64,000 bases of DNA, taken from contig JANFAH010000003.1 of assembly GCA_024663395.1 (NCBI GenBank), forward strand, positions 3,720,001 to 3,784,000. Reading direction: 5' to 3'. This DNA comes from Pisolithus tinctorius (Eukaryota; Basidiomycota; Agaricomycetes; Boletales; Pisolithaceae). Position numbers and translations under genes: made by a program. The notes beneath the pieces were generated by a model, which was not told the origin of the DNA, made no database searches, and was given only the letters and a program-made list of their open reading frames with translations. Shown here piece after piece: positions 35,148-45,616 of the stretch. Every line of letters begins with the position of its first letter. Within the stretch, counting starts at the first letter, position 1.

Positions 35148-38100
35148 TTTGTATGTCCCCTCTTGTACTTATAGTTGTTCTTGTTCTTCGTCTGCTCACT
35201 TTGACCGAGAAGTCATTAAACTCCTAAACCCACAGATATCGTTTCTTTGCTCAGATACTCCTGTAACATCACTTACTATGACTCCTTCAGTTTCAAGCTT
35301 CCAGAGCTCCTTTTATCTTGATGTCTTCTCTTCTTCGTTATCTAATCCTTCAAAAGCACCAGATCCCCTTCCTATTCAGAAAACTGAAAAACAGCTTCAT
35401 TTTTACTATTCTCTGTCTGACTTTCTTGATTTGTTGTGTTTTAGAAAAAGCCTTGCTACAGATACAGAAGACTCAGCTGATGAAACAGGTCAGCCAGTAT
35501 ATGGAGCATACAAGCGCGTCGATCGTAAAGTCAAGCCAGTGCCTGGAGTCTATCCAGAAGATGCTCGAGTCCATCGCCAGTTTCCAGAAGACCCCCTTGC
35601 ATCACTCACACCTCTCACATGTCACCCTCCTGTGTTCATTCCCACAAGGAAGCTTACTCAAGAGCGCCTTACCTCCATGAAGATTAACGCTGATGGCTTT
35701 CTCTGGCCAGAAGAGGAAAAACTTTTTTCGCATGTCATGAAACTTAATGAGCATGCCTTGGCGTTTGATGAATCAGAGAGAGGAAACTTTCGTTCAGACT
35801 ACTTTTCGCCTTACATCATTCCTGTCCTGCCACACGAACCATGGGAGTTTTGTAACATTCCAATTCCCCCTGGCATACGAGAACGTGTCATACAGCTTCT
35901 TCGGGAGAAGATCACCGCTGGTCTCTATGAGCCAGCCCAATCATCCTATCGCTCCAAATGGTTCTGCGTTATGAAAAAGAATGGCAAGATCCGTATCATT
36001 CATGATCTACAGCCTCTGAATAAGGTTACCATTCGAGACGCTGGTGTTCCACCAATATTGGACGACTTTGTGGAGCCGTTTGCTGGTCGTCAATGCTACA
36101 CGGTCTTTGATCTATTTTCAGGATTTGATGCACGCCAGCTCCATCCCGATAGCCGAGATCTGACATCCTTCATGACGCCTCTTGGCTTACTGTGCCATAC
36201 TGCCATGCCTCAAGGCTACACCAACTCGCCATCGGAGTTTCAGAATTGTACAGCGTTCATTCTACAGGATGAAATCCCTCACGTTGCCAACATTTTCATC
36301 GACGATCTGCCAGTCAAAGGCCCTGCGACCCGCTATGAAGATGCCGATGGCAATGCCGAAATGTTACCCGAGAATCCCAGCATATGTTGCTTCATTTGGG
36401 AACATGCTGTAGATGTGCATAGAGTCATGCATCGGTTTGCTCATGCCGGCGGAACGTTTTCTGGCTTGAAATCTCAGATCTGCCAGCCTCGTGTTATCAT
36501 TCTTGGTCAAGCATGCCATCCTCATGGTCGCTCTCCTGACAACCACAAGGTGAAGAAGGTCATCAACTGGCCAACACTCGCTATGCCCAAAGATGTTCGC
36601 TCATTCCTAGGTCTCTGTGGTACTGTTCGTATCTGGATTGCGAACTACTCACAGTTGGCTCGCCCACTCGTTGACCTTTATCGCAAGAATGCTCTGTTCG
36701 TTTGGGGTCAGCCCCAGCAAGATGCGTTTGACGCCTTGAAGCTCGCCGTCTCGTCTGCTCCTGCCCTTCGCCCCATTGACTACTCATCTGACCTGCCAGT
36801 CGTTCTTTCCGTTGACACCAGTAACGTCGCCATTGGATTCGTTCTCTCTCAGTATGATGAAGAGGGTCGCAAATGTCCTGCTCGCTATGGCTCACTCCCC
36901 ATCAATGAACGTGAATCTCGCTACAGTCAGCCTAAGCTCGAGCTCTATGGTCTCTTCAGAGCACTTCATCACTACCGTCTATATCTCTATGGCATTCGTC
37001 ATCTATGGGTAGAGGTTGATGCGAAGTACATCAAAGGTATGCTCAATGATCCAGATCTTCAACCTAACGCTACTGTCAATCGCTGGATCGAGGGTATACT
37101 TCTCTTTGACTTTAAGCTCATTCATGTCCCTGCTGTTCGTCACCGAGCCCCAGATGCCCTTTCCAGACATCAACCTACAGAAGAAGAGTATGAAGAAGGC
37201 GAAGCTGATGCAGAAGAGGCTGATGAGTGGTTGGAGGGTTTTCTTTTCACAGATGCCCGTCCATCTTCAGTCAGCGCAACTCGTCGATGACTTGCGCGTG
37301 GATCCACATATGCCATTACCCTCCCATCGTTCCTTTCCAATGATACATCTCAAGATGTCCTCTTACGTCGAGTTCTGCACTTCCTTCGTACTACAGAACT
37401 TCCCCCATTCCCTTCCAACACTGCTCACAAGCGCTTCGTTCGCAGGTCCCTTCAGTTCTTCCTTCATGGAGACCAGCTCTTTAAATGTCGAGGTCCCCAT
37501 CCTCCAGCCAAGGTCGTTTTTGATCCCCATCTCTGTGTCCAGATCCTCAGTCGTGCTCATGAAGAACTCGGTCATCGTGGAGTCTTTGGAGTCTTTCATA
37601 CAGTCAGACAGCGCTTTTACTGGCCTCAGATGTATCAAGACGTCACCCATCATGTCCGCTCTTGCCATGAATGCCAGATCCGAAGCACTCGTAAAGCAGA
37701 GGTTCCCATCACCATTTCTGCTTCCCCCAAAATCTTTATGAAGGTCTACGTCGACGTCATGCTCATGCCCAAAGCACGTGGTTATCGCTATCTTGTCGCA
37801 GCTCGAGATGATCTCTCCCTCGCTGCAGAAGGTCGTGCTCTTCGTCATGCCAATGCAGACAGTCTTGCTAAATTCTTCTGGGAAGAAGTCTTCTGTCGTT
37901 ATGGTGTTATTGCCCAGGTTGTCACTGATAATGGCAGTGAGGTCAAGGGCGCCTTTGAGAAACTCATGAAGCACTACTCCATTCCTCAGATTCACATCTC
38001 CCCATATAATTCCAAGGCAAATGGAGTTGTAGAATGTGGTCACTTTGTTATCAGAGAAGCTATCATCAAGGCTTGTGAAGGAGATCTTTTGCTTTGGCCA

Positions 38101-38663
38101 TCCAAGGTCCATCACGCATTCTTTGCAGACAAGGTCACTACTCGTCGCTCCACTGGATTCAGCCCCTACTTCCTGCTACATGGTCTTGATCCTGTCCTGC
38201 CTTTTGATCTCTTCGAGTCTACCTATCTCGTTGAAGGATTCTACTCTGGAATGTCATCTCAAGAGCTTCTCGCACTTCGCATTCGTCAGTTGGAAAAGAG
38301 AGAGGAAGATATCAATGCCGCTTTCACTACCTTGCAGAAGTCTCGTTTATGCTCCAAGGGTCAGTTTGAGAAGAGGTATGCTTTACGGTTGATGAAGTCA
38401 GCTTATGAGCCAGGAGATTTGGTATTGGTTCGCAACACGCAGATAGAGAAGGAACTGGATCGCAAGTCAAAGCCACGCTACCTTGGTCCCTATGAGGTCG
38501 TTCGTCGCACCAAGGGAGGCTCCTACATCCTTAAAGAACTCGATGGCACCATTTCTGCTTGAGGTGTCGCAGCATTTCGACTCATTCCTTATTATTCTCG
38601 CCACACTCCCTTACCCAGTGTTATGGAAGAAGAGGATAATAACAGCAGTAACGATGACGACAG

Positions 38664-38718
<55 letters not shown>

Positions 38719-38781
38719 ACAAACAATGAAAACAAAGACACCAATAACGATAACGACTACGACTCAGACGACTATTCATGA
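35148..38781 (+). pseudogene. Element B pol (RT-RNase H-integrase, poly-Asp tail)
   Basis: A single frame, open upstream to 34,528; the conserved part starts near 35,480. RT: LREKITAGLYEPAQSSYRSKWF, palm motif NIFIDDLPVKGP (about 36,300; FIDD in place of YxDD), then a family-specific insert, and SFLGLCGTVRIWIANYSQLARPL. RNase H: LSVDTSNVAIGFVLSQYDEEG (about 36,810). TGA at 37,288-37,290 falls in a palindrome copy where the consensus has CGA. Integrase: H-H-C-C (HEELGHRG, CHECQIR) and the triad in YVDVMLMP, VTDNGSEV and GVVECGHF. A third TGA lies at 38,560-38,562. A run of GAT codons gives an Asp-rich tail ending at 38,781. RT and IN residues are kept; only the stops disable it. Confidence 0.92.
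38660..38718 (+). repeat. (GAT)n microsatellite coding for poly-Asp
   Basis: About 18 GAT units in the pol C-terminal tail, followed by an Asn/Asp-rich stretch. It would encode an acidic extension after integrase. Confidence 0.85.
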
Positions 38782-38876
38782 TCTTTTCATTTCCTTTTCA
38801 TTTGTTAGGATACTGATTGCCTGTCATTCCTTCATTCATTTTTCTTTTTGTTTTCCCTGGGTTCCCTGCATTGGTC

Positions 38877-38894
38877 GCAATCGGGGACGATTGC
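38877..38894 (+). promoter_or_regulatory. Post-pol hairpin with GGGA loop (element B)
   Basis: GCAATCG-GGGA-CGATTGC, a 7-bp perfect stem, lies 95 bp after pol and 19 bp before the 3' LTR. The loop is the same as in element A but the stem sequence differs, as expected for a conserved structure. No ordinary purine tract is evident before this LTR. Confidence 0.5.
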
Positions 38895-38913
38895 ATTTCT
38901 TCTTGCCAGTGGA

Positions 38914-40743
38914 TGTCACACACCAAAGGTGTTGTGGACATGGTTACAGCTGACTCTGCCTAACTCGTTGACGAGTTGCGTGCAATGCCCAAGCATGCAG
39001 ATGAAGACTAAAGGCCTCATGCGTAGAAAGACTGTTGGACATGAACAGTCATCCTTCGCACAAGAATGAGTCGTCAGTGCTAAAGAGAAAAGAGGAAGCG
39101 AGTTAAGCACACATTAAAGGTTTTTAGCGCCCGTGTACGGCATTCCAGTTTTTGTCATATCTCCGCCATTTCCAAAGATATCAACTCGGTTCACATACTC
39201 GCTTAAAGTGCTCAGCCCCACGATTCTTCCTTCCAAATTTGGAGAGGATCCTCGCACCCTGCATGTTTCTACAGCACTCCATCCATCAGACGCTCATTTT
39301 GCTAAGTCCATCAATCATGGCCACCTCTTCGTCAATCATCTCGCTTGTCTCATTTGCCAGAGACAGTGGCTACATATATCTGCCAGGCGTTCCCACCAGC
39401 TTCTGTCCTGAAGCCCCCTGGTTCATTCCATCGTTGTCAGCCCCATCTCATCCCATGCAGCTTGGTCAGCATGTTCTCCTTGTCAGTATGACTTCCAGAA
39501 GGACGTTCTTTGGTCACCTCAGGTCTGTCACTCGGTTAGAAAGGTCTTATGTGGTTGTTTCAGTCTCCCCAGTTGATGAAGCATATGGATCATTCCTCCC
39601 TGCTCCCTGCACTGTCTTTATTCCAGTCTTGTCCATCATTCTTCCCGCATTGCAACAGCTGCAGCATAGTCTACTGTCCTCCAGCCTCCCTGATCGCATT
39701 CATGACAAGTATGACATGCATCTTGCCTTCTTACTGCAAGATCCAGCAGAAGACGTTCCCCCTTCTCCTCCTCCTCCATCAGAGCCCCGTTCATGAAGTT
39801 TTTGTTAACTTCGCTGAGAGGATGGAAGGGTGGGAGACGCAATCGCGTATGCTCCATTGCCCCACAGACCCCCAATGCCCTAGCCCCCTTTGACACCTGA
39901 CTCATGCCCTTCAATTCTGGAGTTAATACTTCCCTATCTGGAAACACCGTCCATCTGTCATGCCATCTTTGGATCTAGAGATGTCTCCACCAAGATCTAA
40001 CTTGCATCGCCACCCCCTAATGTGATATCAGTGTGCTTACTCAGTTTCTGATTCTGTTTGACTCATTTTGTGATATTTTGACTATCCTTGACTCGTTCAT
40101 TGCCAATACTTACCAATCTTCTTTGCTTGCTTACTTTTCATTTCTTGCTTACTCATCATGATTACTCAGTCCTTACTCATTACTTACCAAGTGTTTGTGC
40201 CTTGTTTGTCACAAGCTGTGCTCCCCCCTCAGTATATAAACCCCCATGTACTTAGCTACCCACAAGCAATCAGAATCAATCAGTCCAGTGCCTATCTCGT
40301 CGTCGACAGTTGAGGCTCCACGAAGGGGTCTACCTGTCATCATTCGTATACTTGGTAGTTGAGGCTCATTCGGAAGAGTCTATCTGCCTCCATCATTCAT
40401 CTGAAGCTTCCTCTTAGTCAGCAGTCTTAGTCATCCCTCCACTCCTGCGTAACTCGTCAACGACTTGCACCAGGAGCACATTTTATCGAAGTCCATTATT
40501 CCAAGAAGTCCTTTCGGCTGAACACCTTCACTCTGTTCAGCATCCCCTCCTCAGTCATCATCCATTCATCTACTCCTGCATAACTCATCGTCGACTTGCA
40601 CTAGGAGCACCCTGCCATTGAAGTTTCCCCCTCTTAGGTTTCTGCACTCCAGGTTCCGCGGAGGCACACCACCACTCGCTTTACATTTGTCTTTTGTGTT
40701 GGTTTTGGTTGGTTTTCACCACCTTTCCACACTTTGACTCACA
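38914..40743 (+). repeat. 3' LTR of element B
   Basis: 1,830 bp. In the first 520 bp I count 13 differences from the 5' LTR, all C/T or G/A changes at CpG. It carries the same promoter, ORF and hairpins as the 5' LTR. Confidence 0.95.
39317..39796 (+). CDS. LTR-encoded ORF, 159 codons (copy 4, 3' LTR of B)
   Basis: Same ORF as in the 5' LTR, downstream of pol, where it could be read as a third ORF of the element RNA. Start, stop and length are unchanged. Function unknown. Confidence 0.4.
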   Translation: MATSSSIISLVSFARDSGYIYLPGVPTSFCPEAPWFIPSLSAPSHPMQLGQHVLLVSMTSRRTFFGHLRSVTRLERSYVVVSVSPVDEAYGSFLPAPCTVFIPVLSIILPALQQLQHSLLSSSLPDRIHDKYDMHLAFLLQDPAEDVPPSPPPPSEPRS

Positions 40744-41015
40744 GCGGTCCTATTTTGTGCGACCCATACCTTCATTTTCACCCACCACTCTGAAAACTTG
40801 GCACGATCACCGGCATACTGACCCAGGTCGGCCATCACTTCTATCCTCCTCTGGATCACATCTGCAGGGAGGGCATTCCACTGATTACACTGACCCTCGA
40901 TGGTCGCGATCGTTCCTTGAGCGTCTCTTAGCTCATTGCTTAACCGGTAGTTTTCTTCTCGAAGAGCGTCAAGAGTGTCGCGGAGGTCGGTGAGCTGGTC
41001 CTGGATACCTTCCAT
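40744..41015 (-). pseudogene. Element D gag, N-terminal part
   Basis: Minus-strand gag start MEGIQDQLTDLRDTLDAL at 41,015, with a Leu/Glu-rich coiled-coil-like segment, then QYAGDRAKFSEWWVKMKVW and a break at RTA, where B inserted. The sequence continues at 23,434. The gag start is about 300 bp from the 5' LTR. Confidence 0.92.
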
Positions 41016-41308
41016 AGCAATCTGGACGTTTTAACGTTTGACGGGGGCAGAGGTTGTAATGGGGTTGCTGTGGTTCAGCGGGGAGTGAGCAGGGGAAGAC
41101 AGATTCGACGGAGAAAGGGTAAGAAGGGGGTGGAGGAAGGGGGTAGAGGTTGTGGTCGAAGAGTGGGGTGAGCGAATGATGCTCAGGGATATATGGGATG
41201 AAGAGGTTTGGGTCGGGTTCCAAGGCTGGGGGACTTGGTGAGTACACCCATGAGCCTTCACGAAGGAAACGAGGAATGGTGACAACGGTGCGAGGGTACA
41301 ACAATGAG

Positions 41309-41319
41309 AAGCTAGTTCA
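41309..41319 (-). promoter_or_regulatory. Self-priming primer binding site of D
   Basis: On the minus strand TGAACTAGCTT lies 2 nt from the 5' LTR and is complementary to AAGCTAGTTCA within that LTR (about 41,447-41,457, minus strand). Same as in element C. Confidence 0.7.
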
Positions 41320-41321
41320 AG

Positions 41322-41715
41322 TGTGACGAGACCTAAACAACAGAGTTTGTTGTAGGCTTGCACCAAGAACCAACAAAGAAGAGTAAAGAGAAAGAAAGGG
41401 GAGCAGCTTAGAAGCAGGCGGATTTAGGACTCGGAGACCCAAATGAACTAGCTTAGAGCTAGTTGGGTGATTGAGCAAGGGTATTTATACTAAAGTACAT
41501 GAGGTAACGGTGAGGCATACATGAGGTCTGTGACATCATAGTGATGTCATAATGATATCATAGTGGAGCAGAACGTACTAGAAGAGGAAAGCAAGGCGGA
41601 GGTGAGGCGAAGCCTAGGCTGGAGTCCGGACCGAGACCAGGAGATAAGATAAGATGAAAAGATTAGATAAGGCAAAAAGAGAAGAGAAGAAAGGAAAAGA
41701 GTACGTATCATAACA
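41322..41715 (-). repeat. 5' LTR of element D
   Basis: 394 bp, TGTGACGAG...CATAACA on the plus strand, next to TSD TCTGA at 41,716-41,720. Confidence 0.93.
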
Positions 41716-41720
41716 TCTGA

Positions 41721-44690
41721 TACCCCTTGGGTAGCTCTATGCTACTCCTCTGTCACTCATTTGGCCTTTGGGCCTCTCCCTCCTCCCGGAACTACCCCTG
41801 TCCTCTACCCCAGTGCTATGGTCTTGACCTAGCACCTCTTTCTGGTCCTTGGTGGACCCAGCCTTGGTTCTCTCTTGGTCTCCGACCCCTGTTTTAACTG
41901 GCCTTGTCAACCCATTAGGAACTGGAGTGTCTTGGTTGTAGGGAACCAACTGGCCCACTCAGTAGGCACCCATTGGTAGCTGAGTGTAGTGCAGTCACCT
42001 ATCCCCACCTAGTACTAAAAAGTTTGCTAACCCCCCTGACGTCAACCCCGCCTTGGAGCATGAATTTGCTTGCAAGACACCCCGGGCTTCGGCCCATCTG
42101 ACAAACCCCCAACTCTGCCAGTCTGTTTCCCAGCTCACCCACTCGCCCCAGAACTTGTATGTTTGCGAGGCCCCTTTGGGTACCAGCTAACCCCTCACCT
42201 TCCCCTAACCATCGCCACTGTCACCCCACCATCGACTCCGGAACTCTGGTCCTACCCACTCTCCCGACTCCGGTCTTACCAGTTGTCTTTTGGCCTGCCG
42301 GTCTTCACCGGCCTTCTGGTTTCCTCTCAGGCTCTGGTTCCGGCCTCCATACCCTCACCTTTGACTCCAACACTCCTTACTATCCCTGTACCAGTCTGGC
42401 CTGCTCTGCTGGCCTTGTATCTCCGGTTTTAAAGCTTTTCCGGCCTTGAAAAAGCTTCCTGAAACTGGTCTTAACACCTGTTAAGCTGGTCTCGGCATTC
42501 TCAGTACTCGGACTTGCAACTCTGGTGGTAGTGCTCCTACTACCTGTCCAGTACTCCTCTCGGTGGTCCTAGCCCACATCTTGTACCCCTGTAGACTTGG
42601 GAAGTCTACCCTAAGAGGGGGATAAGGGACCTCGCTAGTGACCTACTCTCTTCCAAACTCCTGTCTGCTACCTCTCCAGTGCCCTCAGCACAACCCTGCT
42701 CGGTCCCTGCACATCGGTTCCCAGTTCCTTGGCCCAGTCCTTGCATACTGAGACACTCCAAAACCACCTGCCCTGGGTTGCTCCCAGCCCCTGACATTTG
42801 TGTTGGTACTCCGGTCTCATTGTCTCAGTGGTCCTCGCCCTTGCTGGTTGTGTGTTCACCGGTCTCACCGGTCTCGGCCTCCTGTTGTCAGCCTTTCGGC
42901 TGGACAACCCCTAGGCCCCACCCGGTCTCCAGACCCCCTGAACTGGTCCTCCAATGACTTTTGGCCTTTGGGCTTCTTGCCACCGGAGAACCCACCTCCA
43001 ACTAACTCTGGACACCCCTAAACCGGACTCAACACCCGGACTCAGCTTTGGCTGGCACTCCTAGGCTTCATTGCACCGGTCTCATGACCTGCTGGTCCCT
43101 GGTTCATGCCTAGATATGCCAGGTCCTCCAGTCCTTGTCCAGACCAAACTCTAGCTGTTGTAGACAGCCCCTAGTCCCTCGCTGACCTCCAGAAGCCCGC
43201 CCGGCCTGTTTCCAAGGTGCTCGGCACCTGGCCTTGCCACTTCCGGCCTCGGGTTTGCATCTTGCTACCCCTGGTTACCCCAGTCTCAGTGTTAGCCCAT
43301 CGGCCTACACTGTTTTGGCCTCCGGTTGTCGGCCAACCAGCTAGATAGTACCTCAGGTCACCTCTGACTACCCCAAACTCCTCTGACACCTTCAGACCGG
43401 CCTCCAGCCAGCCACTCCGGCCCTTCCCAACCCCAGACCGGTCTCCTTTTGACATTTCCGGCCTTCCAGCCCTTCCCAGGTCCAAACCAGTCTCCGACTA
43501 GCCTTTCTGGCCTGTCCTGACCACCAGACTGGTCTCCTGATGGCCTCCGGTCTTCTCTGGCTCCAGACCGGTCCCCACCTGTCTGTTCAAGCCCTCTCCG
43601 ACCCTCAGACAGGTTCCTGGCCTTCCCGGCCTTCTGTCCCCTTGACTGGTCTTCGGTCTTGCTGTTTTCCCCAGACCAGTCACTTTAGCACAACTGGCTC
43701 CACCACTCCCAGTCTCGGTCTCTGGCTTTTGCCACCCCCGGCCTGAGCCACCCTCGGTCTCAGCCTTCAGCTTTGACCCCTGTCTCTGTCTCGGTTTCCT
43801 GTTTCCTTGTCATATGTTTTCTTGGTTTTCTGTTATCTGTTTTCTTTTTCCGTAGATACACACTTTCAGACCCCATGACCCCCTGGAGCAGACCTTGGAC
43901 CTAAACCCAGCCTTCTCGGCACTTCTCATGACCCTCCGTATCCCTGCAGTGCAGTCCCAGTCCAACTGGTGCATTCCTAGACCGGTTTTCCGGCCTCCCT
44001 GGCACCCACCTAGCCTTTGTGTCATTCTGCTGTCACTCAGCAGCACCTGGTACACCCCTGGACCATCTTATGGTCATCTCTGGACCTCTCTGGACCCTCT
44101 CAGCCTCCATGTTGCCCTGAACCGGCTTTGAAGCACACCTCTGGCCCTAGTGGCACACTCCTGGTACATTAGTTGGACATTACCAGTCCCCTGCACATCT
44201 TCGGTCTCCAGCTTTCCCTGACCTGGCCCTGAAGCACACCCCTAGGCCTTACCTGGTTATTCCCAGCCTTCGGTTTGCCTTAACCCAGCTCCGAAGTGCA
44301 ACTCCAGCCCTCTGAAACATCGGCCTCAGCTTTCGCTATCTCTGGAAACCCCTGTCCAGCTGGTCTAGTCACTCCCAGACTTGGCTTTGCCCTGTCCCAG
44401 CCTGTGGAACCATCTGGCAGCCTCCTAGACCGGTCTCTGGCCCTCCTTGTTGTTGCTTCTCCAGTCTCAGGCTCCTGGAACACTCCTCGGACTTGACCCT
44501 TGACCCCAAACCCAGCTTATGCCATTCTGGTCCGAACTACTGGACCTCCGGTCATCACTACTCTGTTTCCTGGCCCTCGGGCTCCCCCTTGGCACTGCGT
44601 GTGCACTCGGACTCACTCGTAGTCATGTGTAACCCTCTGAGCATGTTTCCCTATGGAACCTCAAGGGTTCGGTTCCTAAGAGGGGGATAC
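41721..44690 (+). other. Element E internal region, right part
   Basis: No gene is supported. It has the same CCGG/CTGG/CCAG-rich texture as the left part, with short ORFs on both strands caused by base composition. A purine tract like that before the LTR (TAAGAGGGGGATAA) also occurs internally at about 42,611. The region ends in the purine tract AAGAGGGGGATAC at 44,678-44,690. Confidence 0.6.
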
Positions 44691-45592
44691 TGTCATATCC
44701 ATGACTCTCGGACTCGGACTCAGCCCAGTCTGGACCCCTAGCCCCTAACTCCGGTCAACTCCAGTCCTAGTCCAGCCTAGAAACCCAGTCCCGGCCCTAG
44801 ATAACTCAACTCCAGCCTGCATAACTCAAGTCCAGTGTTTTACCCCTATCCCCAGTCCGTTTTGGCCTCCTGGCCTTGTGCTGCTCCACCCCGGTCCTCC
44901 TAGGTCTATGTCCAGGTGACCCGGACATAACTCCGGTCTGTTTCCCTTTGTTTGTACTATATTTAGTCTAGCCCGTTCATCTGACTTTGCTTACTGTACA
45001 AATCCTGTGTCTGACCCTGGTATGCCGGTCACCCAGACTTTGGCTATTAGCCTCGGCACAGCCACTATGGCTATCCACTCTCTTGCTAATCTTCTTGCTA
45101 ATAGCTTATTAACAAGTCTGGCTCTGTGTTCATTATCCCAGACCGGCCTCATGTATTTAACCCCTGTACATACTTTGTAGCACCCTCAGTCAGAATATCA
45201 ACTTAGTATTACCCTCAACTCCGTATTACCCCTCGAGACTACTCTATAGCTAAGGCCGAGCCTTAAGCTATCCCCGGCCCCTGTCCTGGACCTCTCCCTG
45301 GCTTGCATAAGGGTACAGCACATAAGCTGAGACCAAGGGAGGTAGATCCAACCCTGGACCGGCTTCCCCTTGTGCACACTCCAATACTGGTCGGTTTCCC
45401 ATGCTACCGGTCTTATTCCCGCGCTCCTGGCCTTAAGTCTGGTCCTCCGGACTTAGCCCCTGACCTCCGGCCTTGACTCTGGTCTAACCGGACTTGGCCC
45501 CTGTCTCCCGGCCTTGATTCTGGCCACTCAGACTTGGCCCCTGTCACCTGGTCTTGAAGCCCGGTCACCCAAGGGTAAACCCGTACTTCACA
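44691..45592 (+). repeat. 3' LTR of element E
   Basis: 902 bp, TGTCATATCC...GTACTTCACA. It is longer than the 5' LTR by a short duplication near 45,210-45,230 and an extra CCCGGTCAC phrase near 45,560. Followed by TSD GAAAG. Confidence 0.9.
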
Positions 45593-45616
45593 GAAAGGGT
45601 TTTTGGAGTCACTGTA

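Larger units (their letters stand above)
23435..40743 (+). mobile_element. Element B: Ty3/gypsy element with 1,830-bp LTRs (split by C)
   Basis: Two LTRs of exactly 1,830 bp (23,435-25,264 and 38,914-40,743) are flanked by a 4-bp TSD GCGG (23,431-23,434 and 40,744-40,747) inside D gag. Internal order: gag-protease, then RT-RNase H-integrase with a poly-Asp tail. The un-nested length is 11,467 bp. LTR divergence is low and almost wholly at CpG. The RT box is FIDD. A palindromic motif recurs eight or more times in the LTRs and internal region. C is inserted in the gag-pro ORF. Confidence 0.95.
18553..41715 (-). mobile_element. Element D: Tf1/sushi-type chromovirus (split by B)
   Basis: The 394-bp LTRs (18,553-18,946 and 41,322-41,715) are flanked by TSD TCTGA (18,548-18,552 and 41,716-41,720). 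The minus-strand order is gag, protease, RT, RNase H, integrase and chromodomain. The un-nested length of 5,850 bp agrees with 5,837 bp for C of the same family. The primer site AAGCTAGTTCA (plus strand, 41,309-41,319) lies 2 nt from the 5' LTR. B is inserted in gag. RT has lost its catalytic aspartates, so D is dead. Confidence 0.95.
15806..45592 (+). mobile_element. Element E: non-autonomous self-primed LTR element
   Basis: LTRs start TGTCATATCC and end GTACTTCACA (15,806-16,669 and 44,691-45,592), with TSD GAAAG (15,801-15,805 and 45,593-45,597). The purine tract AAGAGGGGGATAC directly precedes the 3' LTR. The un-nested length is 6,619 bp. The internal region (16,670-18,552 and 41,716-44,690) has no recognisable gag, protease, RT or integrase; its ORFs are short and reflect a CCGG/CTGG/CCAG-rich composition. 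The primer site at 16,672-16,682 is complementary to 16,303-16,313 in the LTR, as in Tf1-type elements. E is best described as a large retrotransposon derivative (LARD) needing proteins in trans. It is itself split by D. Confidence 0.88.
14249..45614. mobile_element. Element G: TA-flanked foldback DNA element (split by E)
   Basis: Terminal inverted repeats CAGTGACTCCAAAAACCC lie at 14,249 and, in reverse, ending at 45,614; TA flanks both ends (14,247-14,248 and 45,615-45,616). The ends are part of very long arms: 14,249-14,935 is nearly the reverse complement of 15,144-15,805 plus 45,598-45,614, around a spacer of about 208 bp. Without the nested elements G is 1,574 bp. It encodes no transposase. 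The CAGTG terminus and TA target are typical of the Tc1/mariner/pogo superfamily, so G is probably a non-autonomous foldback derivative. It interrupts the F integrase. Confidence 0.8.

Noticed and set aside
37288..37290. TGA as a regulated gag-pol or RT-IN boundary in B
   Set aside because: It lies in a palindrome copy whose consensus has CGA, so it is a mutation.
38660..38718. GAT run as an expanded-repeat locus of its own
   Set aside because: It is in frame within the pol tail of B and needs no separate explanation.
42070..44741. ORFs in the right part of E as gag/pol remnants
   Set aside because: No zinc knuckle, protease, RT or integrase motif could be found in any frame.
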